64,000 nt of DNA from the NCBI GenBank assembly GCA_002989075.1, contig PSQN01000004.1, positions 1,736,001 to 1,800,000 on the forward strand, read 5' to 3'. Shown one piece after another: positions 1-10,703 of this stretch (its first letter is position 1; each line of letters opens with the position of its first letter). The translations under genes were made by a program, and so were the position numbers. Source of the stretch: Arthonia radiata (lineage: Eukaryota > Ascomycota > Arthoniomycetes > Arthoniales > Arthoniaceae). The notes under the pieces were generated by a model. That model did not search any database and had not been told where the DNA came from. It saw only the letters and a program-made list of their open reading frames with translations.

Positions 1-306
1 GGAGCTGATCTGGGAGGTGGCGGCTGTTACAAGATAAGACGTCACCCAGGGCTCAGCTTCGAGCCGTATAGCCAGAAGCCGGAGTTGATTCATAGCCAGT
101 ATTTGGATGGTGGTGGGAACGATCGCTTTCTCGAAAAGCCGAAGGTCATGAGCATCGCAGAGAAGAAGAGGATGGTTGTCGTCCTCGTCAAGCGGCGCAG
201 TGGCGTCGACGTGCAACAGCGTGTCGATCAGCCCCCGTATCGGACTGGTCACATCCGCAGATGGGTGGGGTCGAGGTCGTGGCCTGAGGTCTGCATGGGA
301 CTGCAC
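1..306 (-). CDS. Possible 5'-incomplete, edge-truncated exon of an unknown protein
   Basis: On the minus strand the frame ending at base 1 is open for 102 codons, up to a TAG at 307-309. That TAG is also the end of a strong acceptor-like sequence (pyrimidine-rich tract, then ctctag). The translation includes ordinary-looking stretches such as LLLCDAHDLRLFEKAI and looks like a globular protein, but I recognise no family. The opposite strand is also open in the same codon register through 324, which weakens the call. No upstream exon with a convincing donor was found. If real, the gene starts at higher coordinates and runs off the left edge. Confidence 0.25.
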   Translation of the reverse strand, partial: MQSHADLRPRPRPHPSADVTSPIRGLIDTLLHVDATAPLDEDDNHPLLLCDAHDLRLFEKAIVPTTIQILAMNQLRLLAIRLEAEPWVTSYLVTAATSQISS

Positions 307-309
307 CTA

Positions 310-2206
310 GAGAAGAAACAGTGAAGGAGGTTCCAGCGTGGTAGCGGTTCCAGTATTGCCGGCGAAAGACGCGAGGAGTGCTACGCGGACGGGCTGAGTC
401 TGCAAAATGAGTGCGACAGGCAGTTTTGCCGTGGGTAAGTTGCTGAACTGATGAGGGGATAGCCCCGTCAACAAATATCAACATGTCTCTTTCCACGACA
501 TCTCATCTACTCTTTCTTCACGATGCCTCTTCATAGCAGCTCGTTCGCAATCGCACTCTATGACATCTCTCGCTGATCCCATCGTTGTCTGCAGTCTCAC
601 AGTCAACGATCAGAAATTAGCCCGCTGCCCACTCTGCTTGACATGTGGAGAACGCTATGTATTCGAATCACATGTCCATTAGTGAAGCGACCGCAGCTCA
701 AGCCGGGGTTTACGCTGATTACGCCTCAGAGCTCCGCAAAGTTACTGACGGGAATGAGCACACGGCTGCATAAACCATCTTCAATGCCGAAGCAGCAGCA
801 ATTCCTCAGGGAAAGTTGAACGCAGCCGTGCCTCGCAACAGCCGAGCAGCGGTCCCGCTATGCAATCACTTCAAGAGTCGCCATGGAACCCCGCTCCGAT
901 GACCATACAATCGACATAGCGAGAACTTGCAAAGTGCGTAAAGAGAATCTGCATGTCCTCCTTACAGGATTTTTCAAGCGAACAAAAGAACGAGCCCGAT
1001 GGCGTCGCTCCGCCTCGCTTGGCTAAACCCACCTTGATACCGGAGGACGTCCTCTGTAACTTCATGAAACTGACATGTATTGTCATAGGATTTACAACGG
1101 AAACCAACCACTGTTCCGTCTTCCAAAGGAGCTCCAACGCAAAATATTGAGCCTCAAAACAAGATACGAATGACTGCGCTCAGCCGGCGTCAACAACTGT
1201 AGAAGACTTACGAGAACTTCTGTGCTCGCTTTGCAGCTCGTATGTAGCGCAATGGAATTTCAGCCAAGCTACGCACGTATAGGGAGCTTGGTGAGCTCGG
1301 CATTGACCCGCCAGAAGGGTTCCAGCAATGTGCTATGACATGGCGGAACTGGCAAGTTGAGGGGATCAAGCAATTTCTACAGCAGCCGTCAGAAGATGTA
1401 AGTCTAGAACCTCGATCTACCGCCCTCACACCTCGTATGCACTGGGCGTGCCAGAGGGAAAAGGGCAGCCGCTCCTCTTGCGCTACTTGAGCATTGCTGT
1501 TTCAGACCCTCACTCTGCCATTGCACATGCAGACATGTGCCCTCGTAAGATCAAAGCGGAGTCTTGCTGGTGTTCGAGCGTGGCGCGGGTGCAGACTACA
1601 CCCAGAAGCTGGAGACTGGCCCCTGCGCCGGGGTCGAATTCGCAATGTGGCGGGCGCGCAAACGTGGACGCGAAACCAGTTGAGTGTCGAGGGCTGCTGG
1701 GTGGTACTGTGGGCTCATAGCATTCCATAAGTTCTGAAGGCATGTCTTTGCGTCAAGGAATAGCGAGTGCCATCAATCTCTGCGCGGACTCTTCTTTTTT
1801 ATTCACACAGGATGATACTCTCATCCCACTCAGTTGGTTTCCAGCACGATACATGATGTTTAGGGGCATGTTTACGTCTCAAATCCATGCCATCCATGAA
1901 TTCTGCCTCTAGAACAAAATAAATGGGACCTGACATTAGCTCCTGCCAAGCAAGAACATTTGCAAGCCAAGAGACTCAATGCTGGTAGGCTACTGCAACG
2001 AGCTGTAAGCTTGTCCTTGTTGACATTAGTGTCCGTACTCCACCATCTGAACGACCTGCAATTGCCTTTGATATTGTTTTAACAGCATGCAGTTGCCATC
2101 TGATAGCCTGAACTCATACCGCGCTCCTCCGACATCGTATATACTCTCCCATCACAGATATCTTGCGCATCGATAATGCTCCTCAAACTTCGACCAAAAC
2201 ACCAAA
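310..2206. other. Gene-free stretch, includes hosA upstream region
   Basis: Only short, overlapping open frames of up to about 90 codons occur, with no recognisable domain. The last few hundred bases are the presumed promoter and 5' leader of the HDAC gene at 2207. A TATA-like tatatac lies near 2140. Confidence 0.5.
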
Positions 2207-3709
2207 ATGAACCTCCCCATAATCCAACAATGGGACTCCCCCACCCTCTCGAACGGCGACAGCAACCACATGAACACAAATGGCTTTCCCACCCTCGATA
2301 GCCTCGTCGCGCAAACGGCCCTCGAGAATGGCATCGAGCGCCCTCGCACCCATACCGTCTCCTTCCACTACAACTCCCTCGTCGAAGGCCATCACTTCGG
2401 GCGCTCCCATCCCATGAAGCCGTGGCGGCTGCAGCTTACAAAACAGCTCATTCTGAGTTACGGCCTTCAGTACGCCATGGACTGCTACGAAACAAGGACT
2501 GCGCGCATGGACGAGATGGCCGAGTTCCACAACCCAGACTATCTGGAATTCTTGAAGGAGTTAAGCCCGGACACGATGCGCGAGTTCAGCGAAGACACAC
2601 AAATATCCTTTGGAATTGGTGATGACTGCCCTGTGTTCGATGGGCTTTACGACTACTGCTCGCTGTACACTGGGTCCACACTTTCCGCCGTCCGGACGCT
2701 GTTAGCGGCAAACCCGCCGAACACACATGCAGGCAGGACAAGCAGTCGCACGCCTCTGACGGCGGATATCGCGGTCAATTGGAGTGGAGGCTTACATCAC
2801 GCGCTCAAAAGCAAAGCCAGCGGCTTCTGCTACGTCAACGACATCGTGCTCGCCATCCAGCTCCTGCTTACGCAGCATCCACGCGTGCTCTACATCGACA
2901 TTGACGTGCACCACGGCGACGGCGTCGAACATGCCTTCGCCTCCTCCGACCGTGTCCTTACCTTATCACTGCACAAATACGACCCACTCGAGTTCTTCCC
3001 CGGCACGGGCGGCCCTAACAGCACCGGCCCAGAGAATCCACACAACCCCGGCTCGAAGTACTCGCTCAACCTACCATTGAAGGACGGCATCGAAGACGAT
3101 CAATACAAATGGCTCTTCGACGAGTGTGTGCGAGAAGCCGTCCGCGTCTTCGAGCCCAGCGCAATCGTGCTGCAATGCGGCGGCGACTCCCTCGGCGGAG
3201 ATCGTCTCGGCAAGTTCAACCTCAACATCAAAGCACACGGTCACTGCGTCACCACCTGCCGCTCCTTCGGGCTGCCGCTCCTACTCCTCGGCGGCGGGGG
3301 ATACACACCCCGCAACGTTGCAAGGCTATGGTGTCATGAGACGGCCCTGGCGACCGACACGAACCTGAACAACGCGCTGCCGACGCATATACCGCACTTG
3401 CAGGCGTTCACGGGACCTAATAAAGGGGACGGCGTCCTCTACCCGAGTCTAACGGACATCAAGCACCATACGAATGAGCACGACTGGAGCTATCTGCGGG
3501 ATCAGCATCGGCGGATCTTTGAGCAGCTGAGGTATCTGCAGGGGGCGCCGAGCGTGGCGATGCAGAGGTTGCCGGGGGATATATGGGGCTTGCGGGAGGA
3601 GATTGAGGAGAAGATGAAGGACGCTGAGGAGGCGCGGGAGGGAAGTGAGGCGAGTGCGAGGAGGAGGGCGGCTGAGAGGGATGTGGGTGGAAGGGGAGAG
3701 ATGGTGTGA
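2207..3709 (+). CDS. hosA: Class I histone deacetylase, Hos2/HosA type
   Basis: An intronless 500-aa zinc-dependent histone deacetylase, which by family removes acetyl groups from histone lysines in the Set3-type complex. The deacetylase domain spans about residues 50-400. Visible active-site elements are the HH pair at 197-198, the metal ligands in DIDVHHGDG at 231-238, Asp327 in the QCGGDSL segment and the catalytic Tyr366 in GGGGYTPRN. HPMKPWRLQLTKQL near 68-81 resembles HosA as I recall it. It differs from HPMKPHR in the Rpd3-type protein 12 kb away, so I assign this one to Hos2/HosA. About 14 extra residues precede DIAVNW (around 170-186), and there is a small insertion near 268-282. The tail is Glu/Arg-rich and probably helical. 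The start is the first ATG of the frame and leaves a normal N-terminus. Confidence 0.9.
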   Translation: MNLPIIQQWDSPTLSNGDSNHMNTNGFPTLDSLVAQTALENGIERPRTHTVSFHYNSLVEGHHFGRSHPMKPWRLQLTKQLILSYGLQYAMDCYETRTARMDEMAEFHNPDYLEFLKELSPDTMREFSEDTQISFGIGDDCPVFDGLYDYCSLYTGSTLSAVRTLLAANPPNTHAGRTSSRTPLTADIAVNWSGGLHHALKSKASGFCYVNDIVLAIQLLLTQHPRVLYIDIDVHHGDGVEHAFASSDRVLTLSLHKYDPLEFFPGTGGPNSTGPENPHNPGSKYSLNLPLKDGIEDDQYKWLFDECVREAVRVFEPSAIVLQCGGDSLGGDRLGKFNLNIKAHGHCVTTCRSFGLPLLLLGGGGYTPRNVARLWCHETALATDTNLNNALPTHIPHLQAFTGPNKGDGVLYPSLTDIKHHTNEHDWSYLRDQHRRIFEQLRYLQGAPSVAMQRLPGDIWGLREEIEEKMKDAEEAREGSEASARRRAAERDVGGRGEMV

Positions 3710-4840
3710 GCTTTATGATACCCTGTTGGATGCTGTTATTCAGCGATTGGCGTTGTGAAGGTAGGCTTTTGAATTAGTGCTGATTCGTGCTGGCGTGCTG
3801 GCATCTATACATGTGAAGCGTTCTTGCTCCTTGAGATGTAGCTGAGGTGAGTGAGGCTTTGCTTGGTGAGAAGTCAGAACATGACATGAGAACTATTGCT
3901 CCGTTTACCTCGTTGAAGACATCTGTCATCGCCCCAGCCTACACAAGTGACAAGAACACCCACAGGCAAATTGTAGGTCACGGCGAGCGAGATTGTCATA
4001 TCCAGAGCATGTGAGCAGGTAAGTCAAATCGTGTAGAACATCAGCAGAGCTTCCCGTGCCTACTGGACGTACAACTCGCTGTGACCTGTTTAAATCTTGC
4101 ACAGCTCTGAGCCTGTTTGAAAGCTCAATCGCATGTCCCAAATCGCTCGAGCTCCCCTTCCAGCGAACAGCCGATACTGCTGATACTGATGACAGCTTGG
4201 ACTCATCTACAACTCGTTATGGCGTGTGATGTGCAGCACAGCGGCTGGCTGGGCAGGAAGACATGGAGTGAGGGATGGTGTAGGTGAGCGGTTTCACCGC
4301 AGGTTGGTATTGGCCTCAGGTTTTCTCACAGTGCCGGGTAAAGTCAACAGAATTGGCTAAAGGGATTGAGAGGTCGATGCAGCCATTTTGAAGTGGAAGC
4401 TCGTACTGAGCTCTGCGTTGAACGAGCCACCACTTCGTTTTGTCTCATTGTCTTTCAGCGTGGTAAGCTCGCCAGATGTCATAGGGAAGTCTTCGGTGAT
4501 TCGAACGACCGTCGGCGCTGTCGCTGCTGCTGTTACGGCATGCCCTACTGTGACCAAGCATTCTTACGTTTGCTTCACATAGAAGCACGGTTGCTTCACA
4601 AAACTGATTGCTCGTATATAAATAACGGCTGACAGGCTGAGAGTGATGCCACCGCCCACGATGCGCCAGCATTGAAGCGAAGTCGTGCTGTCCGCCTTTT
4701 CGCGATACCGAAGCAGGCGGAAGGCTCTGCGGTGACTCTGTTGTGATACACGTGCCTGCTGACCATCGTAACCTTGCCTTTCCCGTATCCTGAATCATGA
4801 CACCATGTACCAGAGCTGCAAGCCTCAGTGTGAGCAGTGC
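3710..4840. other. Gene-free stretch downstream of hosA
   Basis: This holds the 3' region of the HDAC gene and about 1 kb of sequence with only short overlapping frames. I see no domain, splice-supported model or RNA gene. Confidence 0.5.
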
Positions 4841-5160
4841 CTCATCTTGATCTCCGTGCGTTTCATAGGCTCAAGCCTTCCATCGGCAGACCATCTGTTC
4901 ATGCTCGTTATGTCAGCCTCACCTCGTTGAATGCCGCCGTCTTGAAGGAAGGTCGAATTTGCAGATGGTGTATCACGGGGAAAGAGGCTGATGGGCGGTC
5001 CCTCATCTTGATCTCGGTGCTTTTCATAGACTCACGCCATCCACCGGCAGACCATCTGCCCATGCTCGTTATGTCAGTCTCACCTCGGTGGATGTCACCG
5101 TCTTGAAGTAAGGTCGAAGTTGCAGGTGATATATCACGGAGACGGGAGTGGACGGGTGGT
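4841..5160. repeat. Two-copy tandem direct repeat, period 161 bp
   Basis: Both copies begin with ctcatcttgatctc, at 4841 and at 5002. They stay aligned without gaps through shared blocks such as ggcagaccatctg, catgctcgttatgtcag, ctcacctcg and gtcttgaag, then fade near tatcacgg (about 4970 and 5131). Identity by eye is roughly 80%, so this is an old duplication. Neither copy carries a coding signal. The repeat lies in the 3.8-kb intergenic region between hosA and yng2. Confidence 0.85.
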
Positions 5161-7493
5161 CTCACTAACTTCATCGGCATTTCTGCACCGTCGCGAGGCT
5201 GACGAGTGAGCGGTCTCAAGCGGATGAAGCGGTCGACGTCTCAAGTGAAAGGAAGAGCAGAAATATTGGCAGTGTTGCACCGCGGTGTAAGACGAATGTG
5301 GTTACAGCGAGTAGAAACTTAAACATGCTTCAAAACGTGAGAAGTGCCTTCAGTGTTCTGGAGCGCGCATCTAGATACATACAAAGCCTTCCTGATGGTA
5401 GAGCTGCTTTACGATGGTGAAACTCACTCGTGATGCCAGAGCGCAAACATGCTTCATGGAAGAAGCGGTGAGAGATGAACCTCAAAGCCCAGTTGCAGCA
5501 GAAGCTGACAACCAGCACATCAAAGTTCATCGTCCGGAGACGAACAGGGATTTCAACCTTCGAGCCATGCGAGTCCAAGAAGACCTCAACCAGTTACTTA
5601 TTACGCGAGAAGAGCCCTGGGAGACAACTCAATGACCAACCCAACTCGCGCCCATGACGGGACTATTCGCGCCGGTTCAGCCGCCGAAGCAGCGTCACCA
5701 GCACTGAGGATACTCCAACCCAACTAGACACAAGCCTTTCTGTTGTAGTCAACTCTCAAAACACTGGGGGGTGTGGTCCATCACCTTTCTTAGGGCCATG
5801 AGGAGAGTCCACGGGTTGTTGGGACCCGCTGCAACATGACCGTCCAGATTGAGAGAGACTGACTGGAGACAGCGACCAACCTTCCTCGCAGAGTGTGCGC
5901 GCGCGGAGAAGCCTAGCCAAGACGGAGCGAGGCGGCGACTCCCAAGCCCACTGCAAGCAGCGGATGTGAAGACCCCAGAGACAAAAAGTATTTGAGAGAA
6001 GCCGGCGAACCAGCGACTCCAAAGCCCGCGAGGAAGAATGCTGTTGCGTGTATACCACCGTAGTAGTAGAGACCGCGAAAGGTATGTGATCCGGCTGAGT
6101 TGGATCCTGAGGAGAAAAAAAAAGAAAAGAGGAAGGAGGAGGGAGGGAGGGAGATATTTAAATCCTTCGGTGGTGGGGCAATCGCGGGGCTCGTCGCAGG
6201 CAGCAACGGTCCCGTGACGTGGCAGTGCTTGATGATCGCCGATGCAGGGGCAAACGCGTGATGATGAGGGCAAATGCGTCGTTGGGAGCGCGTCGTGCGG
6301 CAACTTGTAGCGAGTTGCAACCGTTGCTATGGGAGCTCGACGGCAGTACCCGCAGTCAACACGCCGCACCTCTGAAAAGACGACCTTGAGACATCTCTTC
6401 ACAGACGTGCTCGTGCTCCAAGACCTGATGATAGACACGTCTGCTTGATATGGAGATGCTGACCGAAAGCGAGCGATTTTGCCGCATACAAATTTTACTT
6501 GAATCCAGCCCTCTGCATTGAGAACGATCTGACGATGATGCGTTCGAGCGACGCGTGCCAAGCTAGGAGCTGCAGATCGGCAGACAGCTGTTTGCTTGCT
6601 AATCTTACTTTCACGTGATTGAATGACAGTGACAGCGGAATAAGGAGATGAAAATTCTAATCAAGTCTCGTGAAGCTTTACATTCTATCAAGAGACTGCT
6701 TATGATAGAGCATGAAACATCTCATTTGCGTGGAGGAAGCAGGCTTTGGTTAAGAAACATGTACTCACGGCTCAGGTATGATCGGCGTGGAGGCTTCACA
6801 GATCGGGTTCAATTACCAGTTGAAGAGACACAGGACTGAATTATCGAGCTCTATGACAAGGGATCCTTCTCATCACTCCAACATCTCTTTAGGGAGCGTT
6901 CATCAGGCAAACTACTTCCATGAATATGGCCATATCAAGGACACAATTGGAAGCCTGTCGATGCAACGACGCCCCAGGGTCGTGATAAAGCGTTTCATAG
7001 CCTTCAGCGCTCGACCCACTGCATTGCTTCGTCGTGTTATGACACAGATTCTCTTGTGCATCGCGCTCAAAGTGACGCGCACCTCTGGCAGTTGAGGCTG
7101 GACGTTGAAGTGAGGAAGCTTGGCATCGTAAAATTACTGCATTTAGAAGCCAACAAGATAGAGCCTTACACCATTCTTTCACTCGCTTCGCCGTCCCATC
7201 ATCAACATATTCAACAGACGCGCCAAGTCATCAAACAAACTAGTGCTGCAGCGTCCTTGCATCAAAGGCGTGAGTGTAAAATTCTCAATCGATGCATACA
7301 GGCGAGTAGAGGGCAGCTGCACCAAAAATCCAATATCACCACCTCAAGTTCTTGCCTCGGTATTAAGGCAACAAAGACTTTGATATCACTCTCCAGAGGC
7401 TTTTGCTTGCAAAGCCATTGAAAAAGGTCTCGTAGCATCAGATTCTGGAATAAATTGGGTGTAGCGTGTATTAGCTGGCGCCCCAACATCGTC
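5161..7493. other. Gene-poor stretch upstream of yng2
   Basis: This is mostly non-coding by eye. The minus-strand frame 5749-6561 is open for 270 codons, but its product is low in recognisable features and it overlaps a different, splice-like exon (5913-6106). The part from about 6600 to 7493 contains only short frames and the presumed yng2 promoter. Confidence 0.4.
5913..6106 (-). CDS. Candidate terminal exon of an unrecognised hydrophobic protein
   Basis: On the minus strand a long pyrimidine tract (6107-6160) ends in a CAG acceptor. A 194-nt open stretch follows, to a TAG at 5913. The translation is hydrophobic and glycine-rich, with a segment like HATAFFLAGFGVAGSP followed by LLAVGLGVAASLRLG, so one or two short membrane segments are possible. 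I could not find a convincing upstream exon. The pyrimidine tract may simply be low-complexity sequence. Confidence 0.2.
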
Positions 7494-8723
7494 ATGACCC
7501 TCCAACCCACCGACGACGCCGCCAGCATCCTCGAAAACTTCACCCAAGACATCTCCGCACTCCCCGGCGAACTCTCCCACCTCCTCGAAGAAGTCGCCGC
7601 CAAAGACGCCGATCTCCACCACCTCCGCTTGCAAATCCACCAGCGCGACCTTGCCCTCCAAAGTCACGTGAAGAAGCAGGGCGCGCAGACCAAATACCCC
7701 AAAGAGGACGCATGGCACGCCGACGTCATGGCCGCGTACGACCGCGCGCAGGTGCTGCAAGATGAGAAATGCGCACTGGTGAATAAAGCAGGCGTGTTAC
7801 TGGACCGCCAGGTGAAGCGCCTGGATGTCAAGATCCGCGACTTACAGATCGCGGGCGCACTCGATGACGACGAGACGCTCCCGACGACGCTGAATGCAGC
7901 GCACCCTGCTAACCGGATAGGTCCGCACTCTGGCGTCGCGACGGGTGTGAACACGCCGAATCTGCCGTTTGGCGTGTCGGCGAGGGGCTCGAGTACGAAT
8001 GTAGCGAACGCGGCGATGGCGCGCATGGTGAACAATGCGTCCTTCTCGAGCAATATGAGTGCGCCGGTCGCGGGCATGCAGGCGCATCCGTTATTGCAAA
8101 ATGCGCAGAGAGGCGCACGAGAGGCGTCAGCGGGCGCGGAGAACAAGCGGCGGAAGCTGAATCAGACGTTGGCGCTGCCGTCGTCGCAGTTGGCACGGCA
8201 TTCGAGCTTGGGGCCGGGCACGCCGAAAGCTGGGACGCCGGGTGCGTCGAGTCGAGGGGGAAGTGTGGGCCCGAGGAGCAAGAAGCCGGCAAGTAAGAAG
8301 GTGGCGCCGCATTTGCAGGGGAGGTTAGGGAGGAAGGCTGGGAAGGGCCCGGCGTCTAAAAAGAAGAAAGCGAGGAGGTTGCTGGCGGGAAAGAAGGGCA
8401 CGCCGTCGAGTACTGGGGAGGATGAGGAGTCGGAGGACGAAGATGACTCCGAGGAGGGGGGAGGCAGCATGCCCGGTAAGGACGGCGCAGGCGATGAGGA
8501 CGACGATGTGAATATGGGAGGTGATGATGAGGGCGACGACAACAAGTTGTATTGTTTCTGCAATGGCCCGAGTCATGGGAACATGATCGCTTGTGATAAC
8601 GAGGAGTGTGCGAGGGAGTGGTTCCACTACGAGTGCGTGGGCCTGGAGCAAGAGCCGAAAGGGCGATGGTTGTGTGCAGAATGCAAGAAGTTGCCGCGAG
8701 AAAAGCTGAAGTTGGCCAGGTAG
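7494..8723 (+). CDS. yng2: ING-family PHD-finger protein, NuA4 subunit Yng2-like
   Basis: A 409-aa protein with an N-terminal ING helical domain (about 1-115, including [19 protein letters not shown] and [17 protein letters not shown]). A long Ser/Gly/Lys-rich linker with basic nuclear-localisation-like runs and an acidic stretch follows. A C-terminal PHD finger of the C4HC3 type begins at LYCFC and runs through [10 protein letters not shown] to WLCAEC. In the family the PHD binds the methylated H3 tail and the ING domain anchors the protein in the NuA4 acetyltransferase. Layout and length resemble filamentous-fungal Yng2 more than Pho23. The frame has an ATG 13 codons upstream at 7455. I chose 7494 because homologues start directly before the ING domain. 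It converges on the chitinase gene, 141 bp away. Confidence 0.85.
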   Translation: MTLQPTDDAASILENFTQDISALPGELSHLLEEVAAKDADLHHLRLQIHQRDLALQSHVKKQGAQTKYPKEDAWHADVMAAYDRAQVLQDEKCALVNKAGVLLDRQVKRLDVKIRDLQIAGALDDDETLPTTLNAAHPANRIGPHSGVATGVNTPNLPFGVSARGSSTNVANAAMARMVNNASFSSNMSAPVAGMQAHPLLQNAQRGAREASAGAENKRRKLNQTLALPSSQLARHSSLGPGTPKAGTPGASSRGGSVGPRSKKPASKKVAPHLQGRLGRKAGKGPASKKKKARRLLAGKKGTPSSTGEDEESEDEDDSEEGGGSMPGKDGAGDEDDDVNMGGDDEGDDNKLYCFCNGPSHGNMIACDNEECAREWFHYECVGLEQEPKGRWLCAECKKLPREKLKLAR

Positions 8724-8864
8724 GGCCAATGACCTGCCTGGCGGTCAATCGATTCGAGTCGATCTATACAACTCAGAGATGGTATATTTCGAAGAACGAC
8801 ATTAATTAACATATAAACGATTACCAGCTCCGAGCACCGGTATAAACCGCTTCATCATGCTCTC

Positions 8865-10259
8865 TCATTTGAAGCCCGCCCTCAAGTTATCATACTTGCT
8901 CGACGGATAACTCACCACATTCTCGCTTGCCTCCAGTCCCCCCAGACATCCGACCTGCCTTCCGATCATACTGTCCGCCCCAGCCCTATCCCCACTGCTC
9001 TCCCACCACATCAACCCACCCAACCCCTTGTCCTTCACCCACCCGGCCTTCTGCTCGGCCACGCCCACGGTATCATAACTCACCATCGTCCCTTTTCCAG
9101 TCATACCCGTGACGCTCTTCCCATCAAAGCACCAGCTCGATCCAATCGTCTGGTCCTCCTCCACCTTACTCCCCGGCCGCGGCAGCGCCTTCCAGTCCCA
9201 CACTCCTTGCTCCCAGCTTCCTTCGCCGGTGCCGCTGAACGGCTGATCCGGCCCCTTAGTGTCCGCGAACGCACGCCCGTACAGCGGACACCCAATCACC
9301 AGCTTGCTCGGCTGCACGCCTTGACCGGTATAGAAGTCCACAGCCGCAGTCGTGGAGAACGGGGTCGTTTCGGGCGCTTTCGTCGACGGGAAGAGATTGG
9401 CTTGATGTCCTGCCTTCTGATCCCATGACCCGGCGTAGTCGTACGCCATGAGGTTCCAGAAGTCAAGGTACTGGTCCATACCCCTTACATCCAGCTTCTG
9501 ATAGTTCGCAGGTCCAGCAGGGCACGCCACGCTCAACAGAAACTTCTTCGGATTCTGCCCGACCGAGGCAGCGTACTGATCGAGCTCATACCGCAGCGTC
9601 TGCAGTAGCTGGCAGTACTGCGCAGCCTCGGTGGGGTTCTGCGGGTACTCCCAGTCGACGTCTAACCCATCCAGGCCGAGGTCTTTGAGCAGGGCGACGG
9701 CGGAGGTGGCGAAGGTTTTGAGTTTCTGGGGCGAGTTGGTGCCGGGCGCGAAGTTGGAGGAGTAGGTCCAGCCGCCGATGGAGAGGAGGACGTGGAAGTG
9801 GCGGTGGGTTTGTTTGAGGAGTGCGAGTTGCTTGATGCAGCCGTAGACGTTCGTGCCGGTGTCGTTCCAGGAGTCGGTGGGGTAGTGCTTTTCGATGTCG
9901 GACCAGGTGTCCGTGAGATAACTACATGAGTAGTGTTAGCAAAGATGTGGAGGCTATAAGCGGTATGTGGTTTGGTTGAAAGCTTGAAGATTCCGGAATG
10001 GGAGCGTGCACGTGAGAGGACGCCAGGAACGAGGATCGTGTGGCACGAACACCCCTGTCGGAGAATTCTTCCGCTTGTTCCTGCGTTACTTCATGCAAAG
10101 GATGATGACCTACACTTCACCGCTTTCCGGCCTTACATTGGCAAAGGCATACAGGACATGCGTGAGCTTGTCTGCTTGCAAATCTTGCGGGTTGTGGTTG
10201 CGGCCATAGATGGCCCAGTTGACGAAGTAAGCGACGGACTTGAAGCCTGGGGTTGTCAT
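8865..10259 (-). CDS. chiB: GH18 chitinase, ChiB-like, no signal peptide
   Basis: Two exons (10259-10114 and 9921-8865) encode 400 aa. The intron runs from gtaggt to atgtag, and the junction reads ESGEV then YLTDTW. The protein is a glycoside hydrolase family 18 TIM barrel. The chitin-binding strand LSIGGW sits near 95-100, the catalytic [10 protein letters not shown] has its acid Glu at about 140, and the late-barrel Trp segment is [12 protein letters not shown]. It starts [15 protein letters not shown] with no secretion signal, like the intracellular autolysis-associated ChiB of Aspergillus. That points to wall recycling in ageing hyphae rather than growth-coupled secretion. The exon 1 frame stays open 42 codons upstream to another ATG at 10385, giving a longer N-terminus unlike the family, so I used the internal start. 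Confidence 0.88.
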
Positions 10260-10703
10260 GTCGTTATGCTGATTGTGGAGTGTTTCTTCAATTGATGGAT
10301 GTGTTGTCTGGCTTCCAAAGAGAATTTGTATGTTGTTTGGCACCCAGCTGAGCTGATGATCCTCGAACACGAGCCACCACGCCAAGCAGCTTACGAGGAT
10401 GGCGAAGCCGGCTAGTCAGCGGCGTAACAACGGCGAGGGTGGCATGTTGGGAGTGACGTTGGATGAAAACAAGGAATAGCTGGAGGGCGGCTGTACCTGA
10501 GCGTATACTGAAGATCCCTGGCCGTTTGCAGCTGTCAGAGTCACGGATGAGGATGCCAGGATCCGCATCCTGGTCGCACAAGCAAGTGACTTCAGGTTGC
10601 TATCTTAGAAATGTTGGTCCTCCATAATTCCACAAACGCCTCGCTATCATGACACAGATCATGCTCATGCACTCATGTTCACCATCTCAACGTTCTTCGT
10701 CTA
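10260..10703. other. Intergenic region between chiB start and vps4 end
   Basis: This is the chiB upstream region plus the vps4 3' region. It contains the in-frame N-terminal extension of chiB (10260-10385) and short frames of no recognised content. Confidence 0.5.

Noticed and set aside
5749-6561. 270-codon minus-strand open frame
   Set aside because: No domain, Ser/Arg/Leu-rich composition typical of chance frames in GC-rich DNA, and a translated pyrimidine tract (poly-Leu/Phe) inside it. A spliced reading of part of it in another frame looks better.
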